Source: JANQPX01 sp039197065
GTDB taxonomy: Bacteria > Pseudomonadota > Alphaproteobacteria > Geminicoccales > Geminicoccaceae
Reading direction: 5' to 3'
NCBI GenBank assembly: GCA_039197065.1
Contig: JBCCUL010000048.1
Location: forward strand, 1-40,716
DNA: 40,716 nucleotides
The notes beneath the pieces are model-generated. The model ran no database searches and was not told the DNA's origin. It worked only from the letters and a program-made list of their open reading frames with translations. This document shows positions 6,522 to 15,586 of the stretch, in pieces; the stretch's first letter is position 1, and each line of letters starts with the position of its first letter. The position numbers were made by a program, and so were the translations under genes.

Positions 6522-9376
6522 CGGGGGGGGCTCCTGAATTCGGCGCCAAACGCGATCTTCTTCGGCGAGGGCGGCCGGCCGCCAGCCCCGATCGGTTCGA
6601 AATAAGGCTCGGTGCGGGCGTCGCCGGTCGCCAGCTCGATCGAGACGCGCAGATCGAACCAGGCGGCCTGGCCGGTAATCGGGTCCGAATTGGAATAGCG
6701 ATAGCCGCCACCGCCTTCAGGCAGCAGCTCGGAGATCAGGTGGTTCAAAAGAAAACCCTGATTGGCCTCCGGGCTGTCATCGGAGAGCCCCCAGGCGCCG
6801 CGGCGCTTGCCGATGGCGTTCCAGGTCCAGACCGTGTTGGGATTGACGCCGTCCATCAGCCGGACCTGGCACTTCACCCGGCCCTGGTGGGAGGTAAGCC
6901 AGACCCAGTCGTCATCTCTGGCGCCGATCGTCTCGCCGAGGGAGCGGTGAATGTAGAGCCGGTTGGCGGCGGTGATCTGACGAAGCCAGGCGTTCTGACT
7001 GCCCCAGCTGTGATACATGTGCATCGGCCGCTGGGTGATCGCATGCAGCGGGTATTTTTTCGGACTTGTCATCGCCTGCTCGAATGGCTCGTACCAAAAC
7101 GGCAAGGGATCGAAGTACGTCTTGATACGATCGCGGGCGCGCTCCGGAGGCCGGCGTTCGCCATGGCCTTCGGCGGCGAGGCGGAAGGCCTGAAGCGGCT
7201 CGCAGTAGAGCTGGAAGATGGTCGGCAGGGTCACCGTGCGAAAGCCCATCTCGACAGCCCACGCCAGATAATCCTTGTTGGCGTGCTTGTAATAGGCCTG
7301 CTCGGGCGCGATGTGCTCGCCGAAGAACGCACCGTTCTCGATATAGCGATCGAGCTGCTCGGGGTTGGGTTCACCCTGGCCGGATTTCGTACCCTCCTTG
7401 CCGCGCCAGCCGATCAGCGGGCCGATGCCGGGTTTCCTCTGGTGGTTGACCATGTAGTCTGCATAGCCGCCCGGAAACTTCGGCGTGCCGTCCTCATTGG
7501 TGAAAGCCGGCAGCTTCAGGCGCGCGCCGAGATCGATCAGCACCTCCTGGAAGCCGCGGACGTCGCGGTCGGGTTCGACCACCGGATGGCGGATTGAATC
7601 GGCGGCCATGTCCGGTTCCGAAATCGGCCGGTCCAGCAGCGAGATACAGTCCCAGCGCTCCAGATAGGTGGTGTCCGGCAGGATCAGATCGGCATAGGGG
7701 ACCATCTCGGAGTAATAGGAGTCCGAGTAGATGATCTTCGGGATGACGTAGTCACCGTTGTCGTCCTTCGCCGTCAGATTATCGATCGTGCCCGGCACGT
7801 TCATCGACGAGTTCCAGGCCATGTTGGCCATGTACATGAACAGCACGTCGATGCCGTAGGGATCACGCTTGGCGGCGTTGTTGATCACCATGTGCATCAG
7901 GCCGTGGGCCGACATCGGCGCGTCCCAGGAAAAGCCCTTGTCGATACGGCTCGGGCCATCGCCATTCAGCAGCAGATGCTGCGGCCCGAGCGGGAAGCCG
8001 AGATGCGGCCCGCCGAGCGGCATTTCCGGCTTGATGTCCTGGAGCGCGCCATGGGGGAGCAGCCAGGGTGGGGCCTGCTTGGGATAGGGCGGCTTGTAGC
8101 GAAAGCCGCCGGGACAGTCGATCGAGCCCAAGAGGATCTGCAGGATGTGGATCATCCGGCAAGTCTGAAAGCCGTTGGAATGGGCGGAGATACCGCGCAT
8201 GGCGTGCATAGAGACCGGCCGGCCGATCATTTTCTCGTGACGCTGGCCCTTCCAGTCGGTCCAGGGCTGGTCGATCTCGATCTCCTGCTCGAACGCGACA
8301 TGGGCGAGCTCGGCAGCGATCTTTCGGATCTGTGCCGCGGGCACGCCGGTTTTTTCTTCGACGGTCTCCGGGGTGTAGGCATCGTCCAGGAAGCGCTCGG
8401 CCATCAGCTCAAAAACCGGGCGGACGGTCCGCCCGTTGGCGAGTGTTCTCGCACCCGTGAGGCTGGGCTTGATGCTGGTGTCAGGGTTCAGCGCGCTGAC
8501 GAGCTCGCCCGAGGCACTGTCGAATAGCTGCGGCTTGCCGTCCTCGTCTCTTGCGAACAGCCCATGATCGGCGGCACCCGGATCCTCGATGACCAGCCAG
8601 GGCGAATTCGTGTAACGGATCAGATAGTCGAGATCGATCTTTTGCGACTTGAACAGTTCGTGGATGAGGGCGCCGACGAACAGCCCGTCCGTGCCGGGGC
8701 GAATGCCGACCCACTCGTCGGCGACCGCATTGTAGCCGGTGCGCACCGGGTTGACCGAGACGAACTTGGCGCCGCGGTCCTTCAGCTTGCCGATGCCGAT
8801 CTTGATCGGGTTGGAGGCGTGGTCCTCCGCGACGCCGAACAGCATGAAGTATTTGGTGTGCTTCCAGTCGGGATCGCCGAATTCCCAAAACGCCCCGCCG
8901 AAAGTATAGAGCCCGCCTGCCGCCATATTGACCGAGCAGAACCCACCATGCGCGGCGAAGTTGGGGGTGCCGAACTGCATCGCCCAGAGGCCGGTGAGGG
9001 ACTGGCTTTGATCTCGGCCTGTGAAGAAAGCGAGACGCTTGGGATCGGTTTTTCTGACGTTGCCCATCCAGTCGGTGGCCAGCCTCAATGCCTCTTCCCA
9101 AGAGATCTTTTCGAACTTGCCAGAGCCGCGCTCGCCAACACGTTTCATCGGTGCCTGCAGCCGGGCCGGCGAATAATGCTGCATGATGCCGGCACTTCCC
9201 TTGCCGCACAGCACGCCCTTGTTCACGGGATGGTCGCGATTGCCCTCGATATAGCGAACCTTGCCGTCCCGAATGTGGACGTCGATGCCGCAGCGGCACG
9301 CGCACATATAGCACGTGGTCTTGGCGACACGGTCGCCGACGGGGCTGTTCAGATCAATCTTGGGTTCGTGTGTCAT
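6518..9376 (-). CDS. soeA: SoeA, molybdopterin catalytic subunit of cytoplasmic sulfite dehydrogenase
   Basis: A 952-residue member of the DMSO reductase superfamily that should oxidise sulfite to sulfate with a bis-MGD cofactor. The N-terminal [4Fe-4S] site is C22-x2-C25-x3-C29-x27-C57 (T-C-Y-M-C-A-C-R-C-G then L-C-G-K-G). The likely molybdenum ligand is C147 in H-G-G-F-C-S-V-N. There is no twin-arginine leader, which fits the cytoplasmic Soe enzymes and not periplasmic SorAB, PhsA or DmsA. The length matches SoeA. It begins 7 bp after pta. Other oxidoreductases of this superfamily look similar, and the choice of SoeA rests on the missing Tat signal, the Soe-type B and C partners and sulfite being produced by the upstream gene. 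Confidence 0.87.
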   Translation of the reverse strand: MTHEPKIDLNSPVGDRVAKTTCYMCACRCGIDVHIRDGKVRYIEGNRDHPVNKGVLCGKGSAGIMQHYSPARLQAPMKRVGERGSGKFEKISWEEALRLATDWMGNVRKTDPKRLAFFTGRDQSQSLTGLWAMQFGTPNFAAHGGFCSVNMAAGGLYTFGGAFWEFGDPDWKHTKYFMLFGVAEDHASNPIKIGIGKLKDRGAKFVSVNPVRTGYNAVADEWVGIRPGTDGLFVGALIHELFKSQKIDLDYLIRYTNSPWLVIEDPGAADHGLFARDEDGKPQLFDSASGELVSALNPDTSIKPSLTGARTLANGRTVRPVFELMAERFLDDAYTPETVEEKTGVPAAQIRKIAAELAHVAFEQEIEIDQPWTDWKGQRHEKMIGRPVSMHAMRGISAHSNGFQTCRMIHILQILLGSIDCPGGFRYKPPYPKQAPPWLLPHGALQDIKPEMPLGGPHLGFPLGPQHLLLNGDGPSRIDKGFSWDAPMSAHGLMHMVINNAAKRDPYGIDVLFMYMANMAWNSSMNVPGTIDNLTAKDDNGDYVIPKIIYSDSYYSEMVPYADLILPDTTYLERWDCISLLDRPISEPDMAADSIRHPVVEPDRDVRGFQEVLIDLGARLKLPAFTNEDGTPKFPGGYADYMVNHQRKPGIGPLIGWRGKEGTKSGQGEPNPEQLDRYIENGAFFGEHIAPEQAYYKHANKDYLAWAVEMGFRTVTLPTIFQLYCEPLQAFRLAAEGHGERRPPERARDRIKTYFDPLPFWYEPFEQAMTSPKKYPLHAITQRPMHMYHSWGSQNAWLRQITAANRLYIHRSLGETIGARDDDWVWLTSHQGRVKCQVRLMDGVNPNTVWTWNAIGKRRGAWGLSDDSPEANQGFLLNHLISELLPEGGGGYRYSNSDPITGQAAWFDLRVSIELATGDARTEPYFEPIGAGGRPPSPKKIAFGAEFRSPPR

Positions 9377-9383
9377 GGACGCC

Positions 9384-10394
9384 TCAAGGTTCGCCGTCGC
9401 CGGCGTTGAGCTGGGCCGCCGCCTGGGCGCCGGTGATCGCGATCAGTTGCCTGATGTCATCGACGCTGCAACCGCGGGAGAGATCGTTGGCCGGGCGTGC
9501 CAAGCCCTGAAGCACAGGGCCGAGCGCCGTCGCACCGCCGATGCGCTGCGCGATCTTGTAGCCAATATTCGCCGAATCGAGATTGGGAAAGATGAAGACA
9601 TTGGCCTCCCCCTCCAGCGCCGAGCCTGGCGCCTTGGCCTTGGCGATTTCCGGCACGACAGCCGCGTCGAACTGGATCTCGCCATCGAGGATCAGATCCG
9701 GCGCAGCTACCTTTGCAATGCTGACGGCTTCCTGAACTCGATCGATCGCTTCATGCCGCGCACTTCCCTTCGTTGAAAAGGAAAGCATCGCGACACGGGG
9801 GATCTCACCGGTCATGGTTTGAAACGAGGCCGCCGAAGAGATGGCGATACCGGCGAGTTCGTCGGCCGTCGGCGTGATAACCAGGGCACAGTCCGCGAAC
9901 ACCAAGGGGCGGTCATGCGGGCTGGGTAGCAGCATCAGGAAGAAACTGGAGACGGACTTCGCATCCTTGGCCTTGCCGATGATCTGCAGTGCTGCGCGCA
10001 CCGTGTCGGCGGTGGTCGCGACGGCGCCGCCGATCGTACCATCGGCATGGTCCGCGCGGACCATCATCGCGGCGAAGCCGAGATTGCCGAGCATGGCATT
10101 TCGAGCCGCGTCCCGATCCATGCCTTTATGCTGACGAAGTTGGAAATAGGCTTCGGTATAATCGTCCAGGTGCTCGGAGGTCGACGGATCGTGAACCGTA
10201 ACGAGATCACTCCCGGGAGCCCCCTTCGCCAGCTGCTCAAAGGCTGCAGGCCGAGCCACGACCGAGATCCGGGCTAGCCCGTCATTCGCTGCTTCCATTG
10301 CCGCCTGCACGACCCTGGCGTCCTCACCCTCGGCGAGAACGATGCGGGGAGAGGCCTTCCGTGAAGCTGCAATGATATCGTCAATAATCGCCAT
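9384..10394 (-). CDS. pta: Phosphate acetyltransferase
   Basis: 336 residues of the PTA/PTB domain only, the short form used in sulfonate pathways. It converts acetyl phosphate, the carbon product of Xsc, to acetyl-CoA in the cytoplasm. Typical stretches are I-V-L-A-E-G-E-D-A-R-V, the G-A-V-A-T-T-A-D-T-V-R-A-A-L-Q-I-I-G segment, V-F-A-D-C-A-L-V-I-T-P-T, and the C-terminal N-V-F-I-F-P-N-L-D-S-A-N-I-G-Y-K with A-L-G-P-V-L-Q-G. The 215-bp gap to xsc contains two tandem palindromic elements. Pta next to Xsc is the classical arrangement for taurine, isethionate and sulfoacetate degraders. Confidence 0.95.
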   Translation of the reverse strand: MAIIDDIIAASRKASPRIVLAEGEDARVVQAAMEAANDGLARISVVARPAAFEQLAKGAPGSDLVTVHDPSTSEHLDDYTEAYFQLRQHKGMDRDAARNAMLGNLGFAAMMVRADHADGTIGGAVATTADTVRAALQIIGKAKDAKSVSSFFLMLLPSPHDRPLVFADCALVITPTADELAGIAISSAASFQTMTGEIPRVAMLSFSTKGSARHEAIDRVQEAVSIAKVAAPDLILDGEIQFDAAVVPEIAKAKAPGSALEGEANVFIFPNLDSANIGYKIAQRIGGATALGPVLQGLARPANDLSRGCSVDDIRQLIAITGAQAAAQLNAGDGEP

Positions 10395-10467
10395 CCAACG
10401 CGGACCTTGTTGACTTGCCTGAGATTGACATCACCGCCCGTATTTCAGATTGGTTGGCCGGTCACCT

Positions 10468-10577
10468 GGTTCGAAGGCCTGGGCGTAGACCTTCGAAACA
10501 GGCACTGACTTAAAGCCCGGCTGGTGTGGCCCCGCACCCGGTCCGAGGTCTGCGGCGCAAACCTTCGGATCAGGCAC
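10468..10577. repeat. Two tandem imperfect palindromic elements between xsc and pta
   Basis: Unit 1 (10468-10505) has arms TTCGAAGG (10470-10477) and CCTTCGAA (10490-10497). Unit 2 (10540-10577) has arms TCCGAGGT and ACCTTCGGA. Both end in CAGGCAC, and the units start 72 bp apart. Transcribed within the operon they would form two consecutive stem-loops, which could give unequal expression of xsc and pta or stabilise the xsc message. Confidence 0.75.
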
Positions 10578-10609
10578 CGCGACAGCATCCTGTCCACGCG
10601 CGCCGCGCG

Positions 10610-12391
10610 TTAGAGGCGGGGCTGCTGGGGGCGCATGTCGGCCTTGCTGATGTTGGCGACCTGCACCGGCTTCTTCATGGCATCGCGCCTAAAGGGTTCG
10701 CCGAGCTCCTGGTTCAGGACCACCTCGATGAAGGTGGTGACGCCGTCCTCCATCTGTTCCTTGACCGCGGTCCGAAGCGCTTCGGTCAGCGTCTCCATGG
10801 TCGTCGCCTGAACACCCTTGACGCCGCAGGCCTCGGCGACTTTGGCGTAGTTGACGCCGACGTTCAGTTCGGTGCCGACGAAGTTGTCGTCGAACCAGAG
10901 CGTGGTGTTGCGCTTTTCCGCACCCCACTGATAGTTGCGGAAAATCACCATGGTGATCGGTTCCCAATCATTGCGGCCGCAAGCGGTCATCTCGTTCATC
11001 GAGATGCCGAACGCGCCGTCGCCGGCAAAGCCGATGCAGGGGACATCAGGGTTGCCGATCTTGGCGCCGAGGATCGAGGGCAGACCGTAGCCGCAGGGGC
11101 CGAACAGGCCGGGGGCGAGATACTTCCGGCCTTTCTCGAAGGTCGGATAGGCGTTGCCGATCGCGCAGTTGTTGCCGATGTCGGAGGAGATGATCGCGTC
11201 CTCCGGCATCGCCGCCTGAATGGCGCGCCAGGCCATGCGCGGGCTCATGCGATCAGGATCGCGATCTCTCGCGCGCTCGTTCCAAGTGACGCCGGGATCG
11301 TCGTCCTCGTGGTCCATCGAAGTCAGCTCCTGCGCCCAGCGCGACTTGGTCTGGGCGACCAGGGCCTTGCGGTCATCGCGCCCGGCATCGCCGGCCGTCT
11401 CCGACAGCTGGTCCAGGATCTGCTCGGCGACCATGCGTGCGTCGCCCTGGATGCCCACGCTTACATTTTTCGTCAAACCAATACGGTCCGCGTTGATGTC
11501 GACCTGAATGAGCTTCGCGTTCTTCGGCCAGTATTCGGTCTGATAGGCCGGAAGGGACGAGAACGGGTTGAGCCTGGTTCCCAGCGCCAGCACCACGTCG
11601 GCCTTGGCGATCATTTCCATCGCCGCCTTGGAGCCGTTATAGCCGAGCGGGCCGCAGGACAACGGGTGGGAGCCGGGGAAGGCGTCGTTGTGCTGGTAGT
11701 TGCAGCAGACCGGAGCCGATAGACGCTCGGCCAGCGCGGCGGATGCCGGAATGCCGCCGGAGAGAATGACACCGGCGCCGTTCAGGATCACCGGGAACTT
11801 GGCGCTGGAGAGCAGATTTGCTGCATCCTCGATGGCATCAGCATCACCGCGTGGATGCGCGATGTTCACCACCTGCGGGAGCTCGATGTCGATCACTTGG
11901 GTCCAGAAGTCGCGCGGCACGTTGATCTGGGCAGGTGCACTACCGCGATGCGCCTTAAGAATGACGCGGTTCAGAACCTCGGCGATGCGCGTCGCATCGC
12001 GCACCTCTTCCTGGTAGCAGACGCAGTCCTCGAACATCGCCATCTGCTTCATTTCCTGAAACCCGCCCTGGCCGATAGTCTTGTTGGCAGCCTGGGGCGT
12101 GACCAGAAGGAGCGGCGTGTGGTTCCAGTAAGCGGTGATGATCGGGGTCACCATGTTGGTGATGCCGGGGCCGTTCTGCGCGATCGCCATCGACATCTTG
12201 CCGGTGGTGCGGGTGTAGCCATCCGCGCTCATGCCGGCGTTCACCTCGTGGGCACAGTCCCAGAACTTAATCCCGGCAGCCGGAAACAGATCCGAAATCG
12301 GCATCATCGCCGAGCCGATAATCCCGAACGCATGCTCGATGCCATGCATCTGCAGCACTTTGACGAATGCTTCTTCAGTGGTCATCTTCAT
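10610..12391 (-). CDS. xsc: Sulfoacetaldehyde acetyltransferase
   Basis: A thiamine-diphosphate enzyme that splits sulfoacetaldehyde with phosphate into acetyl phosphate and sulfite. The start at 12391 gives M-K-M-T-T-E-E-A-F-V-K, the standard Xsc N-terminus. GGAG lies 6 nt upstream. A frame 11 codons longer runs into the intergenic spacer and is rejected. The 593-residue length matches the family. The conserved ThDP glutamate is E49 (C-A-H-E), the ThDP-binding motif runs from G-D-G-A-F-G-I-S-M-N-E to F-R-N-Y-Q-W-G-A-E-K-R-N, and I-I-G-S-A-M-M-P-I-S-D-L-F is an Xsc signature that separates it from acetolactate synthase. It lies 33 bp after the dehydrogenase gene in one operon. Confidence 0.96.
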   Translation of the reverse strand: MKMTTEEAFVKVLQMHGIEHAFGIIGSAMMPISDLFPAAGIKFWDCAHEVNAGMSADGYTRTTGKMSMAIAQNGPGITNMVTPIITAYWNHTPLLLVTPQAANKTIGQGGFQEMKQMAMFEDCVCYQEEVRDATRIAEVLNRVILKAHRGSAPAQINVPRDFWTQVIDIELPQVVNIAHPRGDADAIEDAANLLSSAKFPVILNGAGVILSGGIPASAALAERLSAPVCCNYQHNDAFPGSHPLSCGPLGYNGSKAAMEMIAKADVVLALGTRLNPFSSLPAYQTEYWPKNAKLIQVDINADRIGLTKNVSVGIQGDARMVAEQILDQLSETAGDAGRDDRKALVAQTKSRWAQELTSMDHEDDDPGVTWNERARDRDPDRMSPRMAWRAIQAAMPEDAIISSDIGNNCAIGNAYPTFEKGRKYLAPGLFGPCGYGLPSILGAKIGNPDVPCIGFAGDGAFGISMNEMTACGRNDWEPITMVIFRNYQWGAEKRNTTLWFDDNFVGTELNVGVNYAKVAEACGVKGVQATTMETLTEALRTAVKEQMEDGVTTFIEVVLNQELGEPFRRDAMKKPVQVANISKADMRPQQPRL

Positions 12392-12424
12392 AAGAGATCT
12401 CCGCTCATTCGGTGTTTGGATCAA

Positions 12425-14041
12425 TCAGGCGCGTCGGTCAGCGAGGATCATGTCGCTGGCTTTCTCGCCGATCATGATGGTGGGCGCGTTGGTGTTGCCG
12501 CTGACGATCGTCGGCATGATCGAGGCGTCGGCGACCCGAAGGTTGGCGACGCCATGAACCTTCAGGCGGTCGTCCACGACCGCCATGTTGTCGTGCCCCA
12601 TCTTGCAGGTGCTGGTCGGGTGATAGATGGTCTGGCTGATATTGCGGGCGACGTTCAGAAGCTCTTCGTCCGTCTCCGGCGAGCCCTCTGGAACATGCTC
12701 GCGCACGATGAACGGGCTGAGCGCTTTCGTCTTGGTCATCTTTCGAGCGAATTTGACGGCTCTTACCGCACAAAGCTGATCGGCCGGGTCCGAGAGATAG
12801 TTGGGCACGATCTTTGGATGATCGTCGGCTTTCGGGGTCGCGATATGGATATGACCGCGACTGTGCGGCCTGAGCTGACAGACCGACGATGTGATCCCCG
12901 GGAACGGGTGCATCACGATGCCCGGCTTGTCGGCGCTCAAGGGCTGGAAGTGGAACTGGATGTCCGGCGTTTCGAGCCCTTCCATCGACTTGGCGAAGAT
13001 GCAAACCTGGCTAGCGCCGAGGCTCATAGGGCCTGTGCGGGTCAGCACATATTGCAGGCCGATGCCCATGCGCCTGACGAAACTGTTGATCGCGTTGTTT
13101 AGCGTCGGCACGTTCACTTCGTAGACCAGCCGAATCTGCAGGTGGTCCTGTAAGCACTCACCGACCCCCAGGAGGTCACGCCTGACCTCGACGCCTGCCT
13201 TTTGCAGAACGTCTCCGGATCCGATGCCTGACAGTTCCAGAATCTGCGGTGAACCGATCGCGCCGGCCGCAAGCACGACCTCGCCGCCTGGTTTAAGCAC
13301 TGCCGTCTGTTCGATGCCCTTCCGCCGAAAGCGCACGCCGGTCACCGAGGGCGCGCCACTCTCTGCGAGGGTCAGAGACTGGACGTGGGCGTGGGTGATG
13401 ATCTGTAGGTTGGGCCTAGTCTTCGCAGGTTTCAGGAACGCCTTGGCGCTCGAGCAGCGCAGACCGTTGCGCGCCGTTTGCTGGAAATAGCCAGCACCTT
13501 CCTGCACCGCGCCGTTCACATCGCTGGTGCGCGACACGCCCATCTCGACGGCGGCATCGATGAAAGCCTCGGCGACGTCACTCTTGGCGCGCATGTTGGA
13601 GACGGCAAGACCGCCGCCGGCGCCGTGATACTCGCTTTCGCCGTCCTCGTGACGCTCGGAACGTTTGAACAGCGGCAGGACGTCGTCATAGCTCCAGTCC
13701 TTGTTGCCGAGCTGGGCCCACTGATCGTAATCCTCGCGCTGCCCCCGAATGTACAGCAGGCCGTTGATCGAACTCGAACCGCCAAGAGTCTTGCCGCGCG
13801 GCCAATCGATTGAGCGCCCGTTCAAGCCCGGGTCGGGTTCGGCCTTGTAGCACCAGTCAGTGTTCGGATTGTGCAGGGTTTTAAAATAGCCCACCGGCAC
13901 ATGAATCCATGGATTCCAGTCACGTCCGCCAGCTTCGAGCAGAACGACGTGAATGTCGGGATCAGCGCTAAGCCGGTTCGCAAGCACGCAACCGGCAGAT
14001 CCAGCTCCGATAATGATGACGTCAGCTTCAATGTCAGCCAT
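12425..14041 (-). CDS. iseJ: GMC-family FAD-dependent alcohol dehydrogenase, candidate isethionate dehydrogenase IseJ
   Basis: A 538-residue choline-dehydrogenase-like flavoprotein. The N-terminal FAD site is I-I-G-A-G-S-A-G-C-V-L-A. The family signatures G-K-T-L-G-G-S-S-S-I-N and G-A-I-G-S-P-Q-I-L-E-L-S-G-I-G are present, and the catalytic histidine and asparagine are in H-P-T-S-T-C-K-M-G and S-G-N-T-N-A-P-T-I-M-I. It is the first gene of the operon, with a purine-rich ribosome site before ATG 14041. GMC enzymes oxidise alcohols and pass electrons to the respiratory chain. In isethionate degraders a GMC flavoprotein, IseJ, makes sulfoacetaldehyde, the Xsc substrate. Position supports that role, but the sequence alone cannot exclude another hydroxy-sulfonate or choline-like substrate. 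Confidence 0.75.
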   Translation of the reverse strand: MADIEADVIIIGAGSAGCVLANRLSADPDIHVVLLEAGGRDWNPWIHVPVGYFKTLHNPNTDWCYKAEPDPGLNGRSIDWPRGKTLGGSSSINGLLYIRGQREDYDQWAQLGNKDWSYDDVLPLFKRSERHEDGESEYHGAGGGLAVSNMRAKSDVAEAFIDAAVEMGVSRTSDVNGAVQEGAGYFQQTARNGLRCSSAKAFLKPAKTRPNLQIITHAHVQSLTLAESGAPSVTGVRFRRKGIEQTAVLKPGGEVVLAAGAIGSPQILELSGIGSGDVLQKAGVEVRRDLLGVGECLQDHLQIRLVYEVNVPTLNNAINSFVRRMGIGLQYVLTRTGPMSLGASQVCIFAKSMEGLETPDIQFHFQPLSADKPGIVMHPFPGITSSVCQLRPHSRGHIHIATPKADDHPKIVPNYLSDPADQLCAVRAVKFARKMTKTKALSPFIVREHVPEGSPETDEELLNVARNISQTIYHPTSTCKMGHDNMAVVDDRLKVHGVANLRVADASIMPTIVSGNTNAPTIMIGEKASDMILADRRA

Positions 14042-14060
14042 CCAGCCTGCCCCCCGGTCC

Positions 14061-14111
14061 CATTAGAGACTCTTTATGGCTTGTCTTTCATCACATATTA
14101 TGTCTCTAATG
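14061..14111. promoter_or_regulatory. Candidate operator: perfect 10-bp inverted repeat in the divergent promoter region
   Basis: CATTAGAGAC (14061-14070) and GTCTCTAATG (14102-14111) are exact reverse complements with 31 bp between them, in the 113-bp region separating the dehydrogenase operon from the TRAP operon. The half-site centres are about 41 bp apart, roughly four helical turns, so two dimers or a looped complex could bind one face of the DNA. A possible forward promoter, TTGTCT (14081) with TCTAAT (14105), overlaps the right half-site. The encoded IclR regulator is the obvious candidate ligand. Binding is inferred, not shown. Confidence 0.65.
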
Positions 14112-14154
14112 AGAATACAAGTATCAATAAACGACAAATCAGGAGGCCTATACC

Positions 14155-15387
14155 ATGAAGCTCTCTCGTTCCCTCGACAGTATTTCGCGCCGTGACCTGT
14201 TTCGGGTCGCCGGTCGTTATGGCATGTCGTCAACGCTCTTGGCCGCAGGCAGCCTCGGTGGCGCGCTGACCCTCTCAAGTCTGGCGAAGGCGGCTGAATC
14301 GACCTATGAGAAGCGTTTTGCCAACGAGCCGAAGCACACGCTCAAATTTGGCGCGTCCGGCTTCAATCCAGACAATCTGCTCATCGAACGAGCCGGCTGT
14401 CTTGAATTCGCTCGCGACCTCGAAGAGCGTACCGACGGTGAGATCCGCGTCGAGTTCATCGGCAACAATCAGATCTGCGGTCAGTTGTCCTGTGTCGAGA
14501 AAACCCAGCAAGGCATCGTCGACATTTACGCGGCCTCGACCCAGAACTCCGCTGGTGGAGCGCCTTACCTCAACGTGCTCGACTACGCCTACATGTTCCG
14601 GTCGCGCGCCGATCAGTACTACTTCATGTACTCGCCGGCATCACAACGTATCCTCCGTGATCCATTCGAGAAAATGCACGGCCTGAAGTTTCTCTTTACC
14701 CACGCGGAACTGCGTGGCATCCAGCTCGGCCTGTCCTGGGAAGACAAGGACACTGTAACCTCGGTCGAGCAACTCGCCGGCACGAAAAACCGCGTGACGG
14801 GCACGCAGCTTGGCCGTATCGCCATGCAGGCGCTGAACTTGAATCCGGTCCCGGTCGCCTGGGAAGAAACGCTCGACGGCTTGAAACAGGGCCTGATCGA
14901 TGGTGCCGAGACCTGGGCATCAGCGGTTGCTTACGCCAATATGTCCCCGGTGGTTTCGCAGTGCGTTGATCTCCGCTTCTTCTGCGGGACGGAGCACACG
15001 GCCATGTCGGCGTCCACCTTCGACGGCCTTGGCGGCGAGCTTCAAGACGCCGTCATGGAATCCGCCTATCTGACGCAGGTTCACGTGCAGGCGGCTAACG
15101 AAGCAGCGTTGGTCAACACCGTCGGCTTCTCACATCCACATCAGGGTCCGGACACCATCTTCGCGCAAAACAATGTGCGCGTCGCTGCGTTGTCGGATGA
15201 GGAAATCAAGAAAGCCGAAGAAATGTGCTCGCCTGAGTTCCAGCCGGCTTTGTGGGAAGATTGGCGTGAGCGGATTAACGGCTGGGCCGGTGGAATCGAC
15301 ACCTATCAGGAAATCTACGACGAGGTGCGCAACAACCCGCACACACTCGCCGAGAACGTCGAGCCTCGCCGTTGGTGGAGAGGTTAA
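14155..15387 (+). CDS. TRAP transporter substrate-binding protein, candidate isethionate binder
   Basis: A 410-residue periplasmic solute receptor. AGGAGG lies 8 nt before the ATG. The leader S-R-R-D-L-F-R-V-A-G followed by a hydrophobic run ending A-K-A-A suggests Tat export. The mature protein shows the DctP/TakP-type fold: G-E-I-R-V-E-F-I-G near 100, G-I-V-D-I-Y-A-A-S, and G-L-I-D-G-A-E-T-W-A-S near 245. It heads the P-Q-M operon and is divergent from the sulfonate degradation genes. TRAP systems replace the MFS permease IseU in some isethionate degraders, so isethionate is the best guess for ligand. Confidence 0.85.
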   Translation: MKLSRSLDSISRRDLFRVAGRYGMSSTLLAAGSLGGALTLSSLAKAAESTYEKRFANEPKHTLKFGASGFNPDNLLIERAGCLEFARDLEERTDGEIRVEFIGNNQICGQLSCVEKTQQGIVDIYAASTQNSAGGAPYLNVLDYAYMFRSRADQYYFMYSPASQRILRDPFEKMHGLKFLFTHAELRGIQLGLSWEDKDTVTSVEQLAGTKNRVTGTQLGRIAMQALNLNPVPVAWEETLDGLKQGLIDGAETWASAVAYANMSPVVSQCVDLRFFCGTEHTAMSASTFDGLGGELQDAVMESAYLTQVHVQAANEAALVNTVGFSHPHQGPDTIFAQNNVRVAALSDEEIKKAEEMCSPEFQPALWEDWRERINGWAGGIDTYQEIYDEVRNNPHTLAENVEPRRWWRG

Positions 15388-15586
15388 GCCACTTGGCCTT
15401 GTGGTGAGCTCGATACGAGAAGCTTCTCCGGCATGCTCGAGAATCGACCAACTACAGTCAGACTTGAGCATCGCCGAGAGAAGCCAATGAGGTGGTCGCA
15501 CCACTAGCGCAGGGCCAGTTCTATGAGCGGGGCTGGTCTTTCTTCTGCTATGTCGTGCGAAGCCCCAATGACGGGAAGGTGAGCAC
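15388..15586. other. 199-bp spacer between TRAP P and Q genes
   Basis: This is long for an operon spacer. It contains a palindromic motif on the minus strand at 15487-15505 (listed separately) and a weak GC stem GGCCAG with CTGGTC (about 15512-15538) followed by TTTCTT. Such spacers after the binding-protein gene often lower expression of the membrane subunits. Confidence 0.4.
15487..15505 (-). repeat. Dispersed palindrome AGTGGTGCGACCACCTCAT
   Basis: On the minus strand the motif is AGTGGT-GCG-ACCACC followed by TCATT. Related copies lie at 24012-24030 and, as a tandem pair, at 39099-39138. The core TGGT-N3-ACCA resembles operators of FadR/FCD-type GntR regulators. Confidence 0.55.

Noticed and set aside
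6518..9376. Formate dehydrogenase, DMSO reductase or thiosulfate reductase as alternatives for soeA
   Set aside because: There is no Tat leader, no selenocysteine position in frame, and the context produces sulfite. SoeA fits length and partners better.
10610..12391. Acetolactate synthase as an alternative for xsc
   Set aside because: The N-terminus, the I-I-G-S-A-M-M-P-I-S-D-L-F signature and the pta and soe neighbours fit Xsc, not IlvB.
12425..14041. Choline dehydrogenase BetA for osmoprotection
   Set aside because: There is no betaine aldehyde dehydrogenase or BetI nearby, and the gene leads an operon with xsc.
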